Shown here one piece after another: positions 8,612-17,229 of a stretch of 40,000 nucleotides of DNA. Location: the NCBI GenBank assembly GCA_009760855.2, contig WPIO01000049.1:746001-786000 (forward strand), read 5' to 3'. The notes below the pieces were generated by a model. That model made no database searches, was not told the origin of the DNA, and saw only the letters and a list, made by a program, of their open reading frames with translations. How positions within the stretch are numbered: the stretch's first letter is position 1; the number at the start of each line of letters is the position of its first letter. Position numbers and translations under genes: made by a program. The DNA comes from Cristatella mucedo. Its lineage: Eukaryota; Bryozoa; Phylactolaemata; Cristatellidae.

Positions 8612-11600
8612 GTGCGTGCGTGTGTGAGTATGTCTGGGTGTGTGCTTGACGTTGCGTAAGCGTGCACGTGTGCATCCCATCAGTAACTTCCGTAACGCCT
8701 CGAAATATTCGGTGGATGCATGGCACGTTCTAGTGGGTTCTACAGTAACTGGAACTCACTGCATGTGGACTCGCTTTGCTGAGTCTTAGTAGGATTACAC
8801 GTCTCTTCCGGACGAACTGGTTGCCATCTTGCCGCACGATGGGTGAAGGCTGACTTTCAAAATTGGCTCTGCCAGCATATCTCCAGTTGCATCAGCTCGA
8901 AATCTAGGTGTCATATTCCAAAGCGACCTCTCGTTAGACGACCACATCAGCTCCACAGTCAAATCAGCCTATTTTCAGCTTCATAACATTGCTAAAATTA
9001 GGGCTTGTTTAGATAAGGATACCACGTCCAAGTTGGTCCATGCATTCGTGACATCTCGTCTCGACTTCTGCAACTCACTGCTTACTGGCCTACCAGCATG
9101 TGCGATCAGGCGATTGCAGCTGGTGCAAAACTCTGCAGCTAGGCTTGTCTGTCGTGAGCATCGCAGTTGCCACATTACTCTACTTCTCGCCGACCTGCAC
9201 TGGTTACCAGTCAAGCAACGGATTGACTTCAAGGTTTTGTCGCTCACTTTTAGGTCTCTTCATTCTATGTCTCCAGCCTATCTTTCAGATATACTACCCC
9301 ATCAGGCAAAGCATCGTACCACTCGCTTTTCGGAATCCAACAGTCTAGAAATACCTCGTACAAACCTTAAATCCTTTGGAGACCGTGCATTTAGCTCGTA
9401 TGCTCCCACAGCCTGGAACTCCCTCCCGACCTGCATCAGAACATCCCCTGACCTGACCACATTTAAAAGGAACTTAAAAACATACCTATTTAGGACAGCA
9501 TTTAGTGGGTCCTTGTGATTCGTCCTCAATGTGCTTATGCGTGCTGACACTGTTCATGCTGCCACTAACCACATTTGCATGCTGACCCAGTGCATGTAAC
9601 CCCTAACCATGTTATTCATTTTGTTTGTTTTTCACGCATGATTTTACTTACTATTCTATTGCGTATCACTTTGCAGCAAATGTAAAGCGCCTAGAAAGAG
9701 ATTAAGTTCTCTGAGGGCGCTTTATCAAGTGCAATATTATTATTATTATTATCTTTTTGCTTTGATTAGTAGAGATGGCACTCTTTAAGCCTGTGCTACA
9801 GTCAGTGTGCATATCTTGGCCAGCGGTAGCGTCGTCTTGTCACTTTGCGCAGAGAATGCAGATTGAGAGCATGTCTGGCTGAGTCTGGAGGTCACATGAG
9901 GACAACAGTTGTGTAGTATTTTCAGCTTCAACTCAGAGGAGAGCCGGAAATGAAATTCCAGAGTCTGATGTGGGAGAGAAGAGAGTGTTGTTGCAAAAGA
10001 AACTATAGCCGCGGTTTAATTGTTAGCCTTTCGTGCCGGTTCTCTCGCTTTCAGCAACCCGATTCTGGGGTTCGAGTCTTGCAACATGCACTCCTCTTTG
10101 CCAGAGGCACCAACGGGTGACCAACTGCTGAAGGCACTTCTGCCGCTTTATATCAGTGAGACTATTGGGTCAGCCGATCTTTACTTTTATCATGCTTTTC
10201 TTGGAAAGTTAGTTGCACTTTGAGAGCATGCAGCGTTGCATGGCTAGTTGCCAGCTCATGGCTGTCAGGGCCGTAACTTCGGCCGCTCTGACTAGCTGAC
10301 GTGGTCAGATCTGCTACCTGGACTCCGGAGGTTTGCTGTCCAACCGTGTGGATGTGCCTTTGGCTGCCGGCGTCTGTGACAATTGAAATAATTGGTCGTG
10401 AGATGGCTGCTGTCATGGTTCCTGTGCTCAGCTATCGGCTCACTCTGCCCGGGTTTCTGCCTCGGTGGACGGCGTCAAGTCCAACGAAAGAGGCTTCACT
10501 AACTTGCCGTCTGAACCGTGCAAAGCTAACGGGTTGGTGCTCTCGCTCTCACTCCTCGGCTCGCTCCATGTTAGGGCATTGAAAAAATACTAGCTGATTT
10601 AACAGCCTCTTTTTGTATAGCGACAGAAGAGCCTTTACGGCAATCACCACCACTTGCAGTGGCGATAAAGGATCACCCACTACAGGATTCGAACCCACGA
10701 CCTCGGGGCCGAGGTCGTGAAAAGCAACCGCCTTACCTAGCGAGCCATTACCACTCACGCTACAAGTTCGTGATGTCGCCATCAGCCCGATTGTTCCTTT
10801 AAACTCAGTCAAGCTACATTAAGAGGTTGAACTCTTTTCAAGAAAATGTAGAAAGGTTCTCACCTCGAACCAAGGTCAAGGTGAATGTATTTGACGACTG
10901 AGGGAGTGGGCTCAAGCCCCGTGGCATATGTGAAGCGCCTGAATAGAGATTGGGTTCTCTGAGGGTGCTACACAAATGAATTGTATATTTTTTAATAGTA
11001 GCATGGCCATGCTTTAGCATAGCTGTGCCTTTGCATAGCCGTGCTTTTGCACAGCCGTGCTTTTGTTTAGCTTGCCAGTGGATGTGTCCTTTAAGGCGAT
11101 TGCTTTTGACGACGTGGGTTCTAATCCTTCTTTGGGCGATCCTTTACTGTCCCTGCAAGGGGTGCAAGGCCTTTAAGGGTCTTCTGCCGCTATACAAAAG
11201 AGGCTGTTAAATCAGCCATTATTTTTCCTGTGCGCTTTGCTTACCCTTGCAGGATTGAGTTTGTATTGCTAACGGGGTCCCAACTAACCAGTGGCCGTGC
11301 TTCTTTCGTGGGCTTTTGTGTGCTAGTCAGAGCATGGTGATTAATGATTTTATATGCTTGCTTAAGTCAGATATCTTGCTTTTCAATAACTATTGGTTAT
11401 TATGTCGTTTACTGTTGGATGTAAAGCAGTAGAATACAGATTATGGTCTCTTGAACTGCTATGCGAAAGCCAAACTATTATTATTATTATTATTATTATT
11501 ATTGTTATCTGCCAATGCCCTGCTTAGTTTTGAAGTCTGCTTTACCCCACCCTGCTGCTGTTGGTCTGCGCCGCTGTTTCTCGAGCCGAACTGCTGCTGA

Positions 11601-14600
11601 TGCAGGCTTGCTGGGGGTGGGGTAGGTGGGTGGGGGTGATGATGAGGTGGGGAAGCTGTACTACTTGGTTCGAGGTTGCCATGGTGGCATTGGTGCTGGT
11701 AGTGAACGAGTTGCTGTACCGTTATGGCTGTATTTAAAAGATATTGATCTTGGTTTGCAGAAATACGGTACTGCGAGAAGTGCAAGTGCATCAAGCCAGA
11801 CCGCGCCCACCATTGCTCAGTGTGTGACATGTGGGTATCGTCTTACGTGGTGCTGCAGCCACTGCAGCAGCCGCCCCCTGCTGTCACCTGTTGGCTCACG
11901 GTGAAGCTTAGTGCTTCCTGCTTGCTGTGTCCGGCAGATCTGGCACTGCTGCGCACTTCTCTTTCTCATTTGCTCTCTAGTCTTTGCCGCAGCCTGTACT
12001 TACTATAGCACCGTTTTTTGTTGCTGCTCTACCCCCTATGCAAGAGGCCGCTGGTTGTTTGCTAAGTGAAGGCTACACCCCCAGCGTGCATTGTGTGGTG
12101 CTAGTTCTGATGTGAAGCTCCCCTGCAGAGAGCCATGTAGCAGCAGTGCAACTGTTGTTTGCATGAGGCTAGGCTCTCTCACGGTAGCATGGTCTAGCGG
12201 CGATCTGGCCTACAATCTGCTTGACGGGTGGGAAAACATGAGCAGAGCTGGTTTTGAGTGCGATGTTCCTATACATAGTGCAGGGACAGCAAACGGCTCG
12301 ATTGCCTCTGGTGTGTATTGTGCTGCTGGGCTGAAATTACCTAGTTTGGAAGCAAGCTTTGTCTGCTGGCATCAGTCATTGGCATCGTGCTTTTCCATTT
12401 GAGTCAGATAGGTAAGTAACACTTCTCAGCCTATTCCAAGAATGCTATCGACGTTGCAGGTGCATCCTGAAAATGGATCACCACTGTCCCTGGTAAGTGC
12501 TGCTGTTTATATGTTAGTCGGCTGAATGCTTGCCGTACTGATTCTCCTTGCTTCATGAAGCATTTCGTATAGACGTAGTCCAGTTCCAGTTTCTTAGGTA
12601 CCAGGCGGCACAAAGTCATGCTACGGGACCCTGTGTCAGTGTAGCTTTGCCGAAAGAGCACTGCCGATAGAGCGTTACCGCTACACTGAAGCTGTTAATT
12701 GCAGGGCTGCTGTCCAAGTGGAGTGTCCCAGTGGATGGGGCCACTCAGTGGACCACATGATGACTTACACGAGCCCAATTCTCTTTAGTTGGCAGCGAAG
12801 CGAACGCTCTGCCGGTTTTCCTAGAGTGGCCAAAACGAAAAAAAATGCTCCTGCTTGTCTCCCATTTCTGTTTTTTTTTTGGAAGTCCTGATGTGCAGCA
12901 GGCGGGCAGTACCATCGTTCTTGCACCTCGGCTCCGTGGGAGTGCCTCAAGGCTGCGCATTTGCTGCTTGATTTCATCGCGTCCTCGGTTCCGCAAGCTT
13001 TTATTTAGAGTGTTTCCGTGATCCTGCTCAGGGTGGTAGATTGCTCAGGTTTTGTTTTAATTTTTTGCTTTTCAGGGTGAATAACTGCGTCAGCTTCAGC
13101 AGTTACAAATTTTTTGTACTGTTTCTCATCTATGCCGAGACTTATTGTCTCTTCATTGCTGCCACGGACTTGCAGTTCTTCATAACCTTCTGGTCGGTAC
13201 GTAGCCGCTCAACCGAAAAACCCCTGTATCAACTGCTGTTGCATTTCCCAGCCTCGAATCGGAGTTTACTCAGCAGTCAATAGTTGAGTGCGCACGTGTG
13301 CTTAAGCATTTGCTAATTTTGGAATGTTCGATGTCAAGTGTTGCCTGGAAGCCAAAAGCTCGTCTGCAAGTGGTAAGAAGGTGGCACACTCGCCCTTCGA
13401 CCGTCTCACCGAGGCCGCACCGAGCCGTCGGTCGAGGAAAATGCTTGTTTTGCCAGGACCTCCACCACCTCTCCTCCTCAAGCCTGTCCTGCCCTGGCGA
13501 TCCGGATAGTGGCAGTCCGAGTGGTTGGAGGGCAGTGATTTTCCTGGCCGAGCGACTTCCGCGTCGATGAGCGCTGTCAGCAGAGAAGCAGCGAGACGGC
13601 TCGCTATGGCTGCCTGCTGGCTTCCTTACTTCGGCCGATGCTCATGCTGGGCAGTGTGCAATTGGCGAATAGGCGAGCAGTCAGGGCACGCAAAGGACCC
13701 ATTGGCATTCGTTTTGCTCTTGGATTTTCGACCCTCCGGGTCGAAAGTGCACGCCGCCGAGGGAGGACCAATGGCGAGCACTACCAGAGAGGTCAATGCC
13801 GTGTGTGTGTGCAAGTGCACACGCTGCCGTGTATTTCTCAGTGAAAGAGAGAGAGAGAGAGAGATGCTTGCGTGACTTACTCTGCATTGGATACTGCACT
13901 GTAAGGGTAAGCAGAAGAATATCGTTGCTAGCGACTGAGATAATGTGCAGCAATCGACGATTGCCAAATGCGCATGCATTAGTAGCACCAACACCGATCA
14001 GTGAGACTGCCGAAGCTGCCAGTCTAGTCATGACATTATTTAATGATTTCATTGGCTTATACTCCACAATATGCCACTGTCCGGGTGAAGCTGGCTATGG
14101 TTGGCTAAACTGGTGAGCTGCTTGATCTATTACCACTAGTAGCAGAATCTCCGGGCCCATCACCCGATGGCGACATGGATATCGCCATGCTGTCTCTCAA
14201 TATCTGTAAAGTCGGTATTATAGAACTTTACTCTTATTAGTTCGGCTCACACTTCACCTGTAAGTCGACTATAGCTGCAGGCTGCTTTTAATCTACCTGG
14301 AGGGTCCAAACGAGTGAAAAATCGATGTCAGAGTAAATACAACAGCTCGAGGTATGATGTATTTATCATGACGACTTCAGCACGAGCTGTAGAAGTGTTA
14401 TATTTGTACAGGCAGTCGCGCACAGATAAAGACGGCTTAGGCTGATGCTGTTTATTAGACAATCACGGCACCGGGCCGCATGGCCACCACGCTGGCTCAG
14501 TAGCAGCTGCTGCAAATGGGTCCGCTGTTCTCACCTCAGTGGCTTCTGCCGGAGTAGTCCACTGTCGCGGTACAGCAGATGCAACATCCTCTCTTCCCAT

Positions 14601-16590
14601 GAGAAGCCGACTGAGCATCGGTCGGCTTCTAGTGGCTACATGACACCTGCTCGTAGGATGCACACCAAACCACGGCCTTTGGTAACCAGCTGGATGTGTA
14701 GGCCACCAGCTTTAAGCCACCGCTGGGGCATAGCCGGGGCCCTTTTCCCACAACCAGAGATTACGTGCGCATCCAGCTGGTTACCAAAGGCCGTGGTTTG
14801 GTGTGCATCCTACGAGCAGGTGTCATGTAGCCACTAGAAGCCGACCGATGCTCAGTCGGCTTCTCATGGGAAGAGAGGATGTTGCATCTGCTGTACCGCG
14901 ACAGTGGACTACTCCGGCAGAAGCCACTGAGGTGAGAACAGCGGACCCATTTGCAGCAGCTGCTACTGAGCCAGCGTGGTGGCCATGCGGCTCGGTGCCG
15001 TGATTTTCTAATAAACAGCATCTGCCTGAGCCGTCTTGATCTGTGTGCGACTGCCCGCACAAATATAACAAGAAGCACTAAAGCTGGTAGGTTGTGTCCC
15101 TCTTGATTAGCGACCACTTCTCCTATTTGGGCTGGTACAAAATCGATGAGTTTCACAGAGTTGCATCAAATTGTTTAGCATGCCATAGCTGGCTCTTCGC
15201 AGAATCCATGAGGCCAATGCCTCCATTTGCCTTAGCTGCTGGTAGTGCACACACGAATCGATTCGGTCTGCCGGCTGTGGCAAAGCTAACTGGCGGGTGT
15301 CCGCCTAATTTCCCCAGTGTGGTAGCATGATATATGCTGCACTATCAAATAGACTCAAGATTGTCTGATTGTCAAGTAGACTCAAGATTGTCATGTAGAC
15401 TTAATATTGTCAAGACTGAGGTGGTATGTTTGTCTGCACATGTAGATCAAAATAAGATGGCCTTATTTAAAGTCACTCCACTCTACAGATTTGCTCTGCT
15501 AGCAAATCTTTCTAGCATCGTTGTCGTGTAGCATGCACATGGGTGAGCAGATTAATACTTCTCGACCAGCCACTGAAATCAAGACTCAAAATCCTTTAGC
15601 ATTCAACAGGTCCTTGTACTTAATAAGTTACAGAGCAGAGCACTGCTTCTCGGTAGCCAATGAACGAAAACATTTGTTAGTATTTACCATCAATTTGTAG
15701 TAGTTCTAAGAGCTGCTGGCTAAGATACATCGACCAAACTCACGGACGGCCAAGTGAGGCAAAACCAATGGCCGTTAATATAGATGCTGGACTCTTCATT
15801 TGTCGGTAATGCTGATATTTGGTGGTGCAGATCTATGGCTGACACGGCTTCAATTTCGAAGTGCATCGAAAATATTGTAATTGACAGATTTAGTGCTGCA
15901 GCTTTTTCTTGGTTGCAGTTATGTATTTGGTCGTGTCAATGCCGTAACATTTGTGTACAAGAGCTGGTCATTTTCTCATTGAGCTCCCATTTGGCTAGTC
16001 ATTGAGTTGCTGCTAGATTCTTAACGACCTATAGCACTTACTATTTTACAGGGTGTCAGTGATATCGATCAAAAGAGCGACTTCCACGTGATGTTTGTCT
16101 TTATTATAGCTGTAATGTTTGCACTATCCTTAATGGGCCTGCTTGGTTATCACCTGTTCTTGATCAGTCGGAACCGGAGCACACTCGGTAAGCATCGCCA
16201 AAACATGCATGCTCATTATGACGTGGCGTAATCAACTACTAACCATGTCTTTTACTGGAATCACTGCCGTAGGTTGCCGTCGTACGTTGCCAGACTGATG
16301 CTGTATTCACTCTTTGTTTTGGTGGGTGCTTGGATGACATCAGCAATTAGTAATTGATATGCAACTGCTTGTTTGCAGAGACTTTCCGGATTCCTCTATT
16401 CAATCGGTACGGTCCTGATAAAAATGGGTTCAATTTGGGAACCAAGCGAAACTTCCGTGAGATATTTGGGGATCAGCCCCACTTATGGCTTCTCCCGATG
16501 TGGTCGACGAGAGGCGATGGCATCTCGTTTGGCACTAGGAACTCGATGCATCGTGCAACGTACAACACAATGACTGAAGATATCGTGTGA
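4675..16590 (+). CDS. ZDHHC15: DHHC palmitoyltransferase, ZDHHC2/15/20 group (nine exons)
   Basis: Join of 4675-4789, 5310-5342, 5591-5685, 6291-6411, 11761-11830, 12460-12492, 13076-13196, 16052-16187 and 16379-16590, giving 311 residues. All introns are GT..AG and all phases agree. The enzyme S-acylates cysteines of membrane proteins from acyl-CoA, at Golgi, endosome or plasma membrane in this group. Visible features: TM1 about 14-34 ([16 protein letters not shown]), TM2 about 50-72, zinc-binding Cys-rich domain 126-160 with KPDRAHHC and the catalytic DHHC at 151-154, TM3 about 167-187, TM4 about 209-234, an STLE version of the TTxE motif at 239-242 and a PaCCT-like NFREIFG. The N-terminus WSYYAY and the NGFNLG segment point to ZDHHC15/2/20; the exact paralogue name is tentative. 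The usual conserved G and N after NNCV are both Ser here. The stop at 16588 overlaps a strong donor (GTGAGT), so a longer tail form is possible. Confidence 0.92.
5310..5342 (+). CDS. ZDHHC15: Acyltransferase exon 2 (33-nt microexon)
   Basis: Acceptor TGTTTTCAG and donor GGTAAGT bracket 33 nt encoding the loop residues [10 protein letters not shown] between TM1 and TM2. Both ends are phase 1, so skipping it would keep the frame. Loop sequence is poorly conserved in the family, so support comes from splice sites, phase and the good match on either side. Confidence 0.8.
5591..5685 (+). CDS. ZDHHC15: Acyltransferase exon 3
   Basis: Encodes [19 protein letters not shown] and following residues, TM2 of the enzyme, which aligns well with the family. 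Acceptor TTTCTTTCAG, donor GTGAGA, ends in phase 0. Confidence 0.93.
6194..6258 (+). repeat. 13-bp minisatellite, five units
   Basis: The unit GCTAGCTGGCCGT (or GCGAGCTGGCCGT) repeats five times, the last unit diverging. It lies in intron 3, 32 bp before exon 4, so it sits close to the branch-point region. Confidence 0.9.
6291..6411 (+). CDS. ZDHHC15: Acyltransferase exon 4
   Basis: Encodes the charged cytosolic linker before the Cys-rich domain (starts YYINDQT; includes [17 protein letters not shown]). Acceptor TTACTTCCAG; donor GTGCGT, phase 1. The exact 3' boundary is set by the phase of exon 5. Confidence 0.85.
6432..6497 (+). repeat. Imperfect (CTG)n tract
   Basis: Runs of CTG interrupted by CAG and CCG triplets, just inside intron 4. 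The polyleucine or polyserine frames through it have no family support. Confidence 0.85.
6548..6840 (+). mobile_element. LINE-A 3' end fragment
   Basis: This matches the last roughly 270 nt of the LINE-A copy at 18832-21325: CTACTCTCCTACTGCCGAC, the [18 protein letters not shown]-coding stretch, CGCTATACAAAACTCTCCTG, TGTGGAGTTACAG and a (TTACA)n tail. It is extremely 5'-truncated and lies within intron 4 of the acyltransferase gene. Confidence 0.88.
6841..7171. other. Intron 4 sequence without recognised feature
   Basis: Nothing stands out here apart from ordinary intronic sequence between two LINE fragments. Confidence 0.4.
7172..8036 (+). mobile_element. LINE-B fragment, C-terminal ORF plus tail
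   Basis: The copy starts in the segment encoding [15 protein letters not shown] and runs through [30 protein letters not shown] and [12 protein letters not shown], then the 3' UTR and ATT tail. Frame breaks occur near 7290 and 7340, and a deletion shortens the part after YAPKVWNS. It is more diverged than the copy at 8846. Confidence 0.85.
8123..8230 (-). repeat. LINE-B type 3' tail, antisense
   Basis: ATT-unit run followed by the reverse complement of the LINE-B terminus (TATAGCGCCCTCTGA, then TACTTTACATTTGCTG). Only the terminus is present. It lies about 90 bp after a sense tail, giving two opposed tails. Confidence 0.7.
8525..8632. repeat. (TG)n microsatellite
   Basis: A TG dinucleotide run, purest at about 8551-8606, flanked by TATG and TGCG variants. 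It lies in intron 4. The Cys-Val or Thr-His frames spanning it are artefacts. Confidence 0.97.
8745..8845 (-). repeat. Duplicated segment with CAAGATGGC motif, copy 2
   Basis: Homologous to 2395-2530, somewhat shorter. It shares TGTGGACTCGCTT and GCCATCTTGCCGC and the minus-strand short frame beginning MATS and reaching SGRD before a stop. It abuts the 5' truncation point of the LINE-B copy at 8846. Confidence 0.5.
8846..9752 (+). mobile_element. LINE-B copy, uninterrupted C-terminal ORF
   Basis: The best-preserved LINE-B 3' region. From about 8848 the frame is open through [49 protein letters not shown] and [15 protein letters not shown] to a stop at 9516-9518. Then follow about 170 nt of 3' UTR, TTCTCTGAGGGCGCTTTATC and an ATT tail ending near 9752. 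No stop interrupts about 220 codons, so this insertion is younger than its neighbours. It is 5'-truncated after the YADD domain and therefore non-autonomous. Confidence 0.9.
10010..10165 (+). repeat. tRNA-derived SINE type 1
   Basis: A tRNA-like head with the B box GGGTTCGAGTC (near 10067-10077) is followed by the family body and CACTTCTGCCGCTTTATA. The A-box region is degenerate. It lies in intron 4 of the acyltransferase gene, in sense. Confidence 0.6.
10590..10768 (-). repeat. tRNA-derived SINE type 1, well preserved
   Basis: On the minus strand: A box TGGCTCGCTAGG (10736-10747), an extended palindromic anticodon-arm segment (10696-10719, 11-bp arms and 2-nt loop), B box GGTTCGAATCC (10685-10695), then body and 3' end CTTCTGTCGCTATACAAAAA plus CTGTTAAATCAG. 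This is the clearest RNA polymerase III promoter in the window. It forms an inverted pair with the copy at 11040-11222. Confidence 0.8.
10850..10995 (+). repeat. SINE type 2 (tRNA-like head, LINE-B-like tail)
   Basis: A degenerate B box (GGGCTCAAGCC, near 10909-10919) precedes TGAAGCGCCTGAATAGAG and GGGTTCTCTGAGGGTGCTA, which resembles the LINE-B terminus. Compare the antisense element at 25690-25862, which has the same order. The head is short and the assignment is moderate. Confidence 0.5.
11040..11222 (+). repeat. tRNA-derived SINE type 1
   Basis: Sense copy with A-box-like region, B box GGGTTCTAATCC (near 11117-11128), the body GGCGATCCTTTACTG and 3' end CTTCTGCCGCTATACAAAAG and GGCTGTTAAATCAG. 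It is opposite in orientation to 10590-10768. Confidence 0.78.
11223..11760. other. End of intron 4, (TTA)n microsatellite
   Basis: Contains a (TTA)9 run at 11476-11502 and a G-rich stretch near 11608-11650. The Gln/His-rich minus-strand frame across this interval has no family support. The segment ends at the exon 5 acceptor TTTGCAG. Confidence 0.7.
11761..11830 (+). CDS. ZDHHC15: Acyltransferase exon 5
   Basis: Encodes [22 protein letters not shown], the first half of the zinc-binding domain. The donor is GTGGGT at 11831. Choosing it gives the normal family spacing (CD-M-C-ILK), whereas a donor 4 bases later would insert an extra residue. Confidence 0.95.
11831..12459. other. Intron 5
   Basis: No repeat or exon recognised. 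The interval is bounded by the donor GTGGGT and acceptor GTTGCAG. Confidence 0.6.
12460..12492 (+). CDS. ZDHHC15: Acyltransferase exon 6 (catalytic DHHC)
   Basis: A 33-nt exon encoding [10 protein letters not shown] and part of the following Trp, with the catalytic cysteine. Acceptor TTGCAG, donor GTAAGTG. Both ends are phase 2, so skipping would remove the active site without a frameshift. Confidence 0.95.
12493..13075. other. Intron 6
   Basis: No additional exon seen. Short A and T runs occur near 12836-12845 and 12870-12879. Confidence 0.6.
13076..13196 (+). CDS. ZDHHC15: Acyltransferase exon 7
   Basis: Encodes [15 protein letters not shown]3 and the luminal loop start (ITFWS). The acceptor follows a T-rich tract ending TTTTCAG; donor GTACGT, phase 0. 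Confidence 0.94.
13846..13864. repeat. (GA)n microsatellite
   Basis: A short GA run in intron 7, following a GTGTGTGT stretch at 13800-13811. Confidence 0.9.
14388..15080. repeat. Long inverted repeat (about 310-bp arms, 66-bp spacer)
   Basis: The left arm (about 14388-14699) and right arm (about 14766-15080) are reverse complements. Over the inner roughly 235 bp I count a single mismatch (near 14474), whereas the outer roughly 70 bp carries about eight. Each arm, read outward, has a 66-codon frame beginning MHPTSRCHV and then an AATAAA about 10 nt after the stop (15010-15015 on +, 14451-14456 on -). It lies within intron 7, so the pre-mRNA could fold into a long hairpin. No transposase or clear target-site duplication is seen. 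It may be a foldback element or a head-to-head duplication of a transcript 3' end. Confidence 0.9.
15340..15420 (+). repeat. Imperfect tandem repeat
   Basis: The motif TAGACTCAAGATTGTC recurs three times with slight changes at 20-26 bp spacing (near 15350, 15376 and 15397). It lies in intron 7. Confidence 0.7.
15421..16051. other. 3' part of intron 7
   Basis: Ordinary sequence with no repeat or exon recognised before the acceptor at 16051. Confidence 0.5.
16052..16187 (+). CDS. ZDHHC15: Acyltransferase exon 8
   Basis: Encodes [17 protein letters not shown]4 and SRNRSTL, the start of the TTxE-type motif. Acceptor TATTTTACAG, donor GTAAGC, phase 1. Confidence 0.94.
16379..16590 (+). CDS. ZDHHC15: Acyltransferase exon 9 (last supported exon)
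   Basis: Encodes [27 protein letters not shown] and [12 protein letters not shown], the conserved cytosolic tail, then a variable end and TGA at 16588-16590. The sequence CGTGTGAGT also offers a consensus donor at 16587; use of it would replace the last residue and stop by a downstream exon (candidate at 21465). Confidence 0.9.
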
Positions 16591-17229
16591 GTTAGCCACA
16601 TGATTTGTGATATGTATGGGACTCATGCTGTGTTGAGTTCAACCTGCCATGCATGCTAGGGAACTGTTCCTTTGTGTTTCCACAGCCTTCTGTCAAGCAG
16701 GCTTTGCTCGGAAATCGGTCGAATCTAGGGGTCATTAATCCACCTGCATTGCATTCTTGTAAGAAAACTTAAAAAATAGTGTGGAACGCGAGATGTGCTG
16801 AGTGATCAGCATTGATCGCTTTGGGGAGGGGGGTTAGTTGTACTGAATGTGCCAGCAGCAATCATCCGTCTGCTGTGATGTCTTCATGTGGTGTATCGTG
16901 CTGTGAAGTCCTCTAGTTAACAATCGTTTGCAGGTTGTTTATCCTGCCGCTCGTGCACCAAGCTTTGGATATGTGTGGCTCATAGGCAAGAATGAAGTAA
17001 TAATATTGAGATATTTACTTGTTTTAAGAAGAAGTTTATTTAGCACATTAAGAGAACCAAGTCTCGTTCTAGACACTGTATATATGCTGGAAAGGATGCA
17101 TGTCAATTGGTTAGTGATAGCTTGCGCTAAGTCTGCATCTGCAAGCAAGTAATCGAAAATTAACTTGGACTGAACAAAGCTGCCAGGAACTGGTAGGTTT
17201 TTAGCTTTTTCTTAGCTAAACCCTCCAGT
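16591..17229. other. Downstream of acyltransferase exon 9
   Basis: Probable 3' UTR or flank. A TTTGCAG acceptor-like site at 16927-16933 is followed by a frame with a stop at about 16981-16983; it could give an alternative short tail in phase with the donor at 16587, but has no family support. No clear polyadenylation signal was identified near the stop. Confidence 0.3.

Noticed and set aside
10685-10747. Functional tRNA gene
   Set aside because: A and B boxes are present, but the element cannot fold as a full cloverleaf because of the extended palindrome, and it continues into a SINE body and tail shared with other copies.
13626-14116. Frames across the intron 7 GA run
   Set aside because: They lie inside a phase-consistent intron and contain a Ser-Leu or Arg-Glu low-complexity stretch from the microsatellite.
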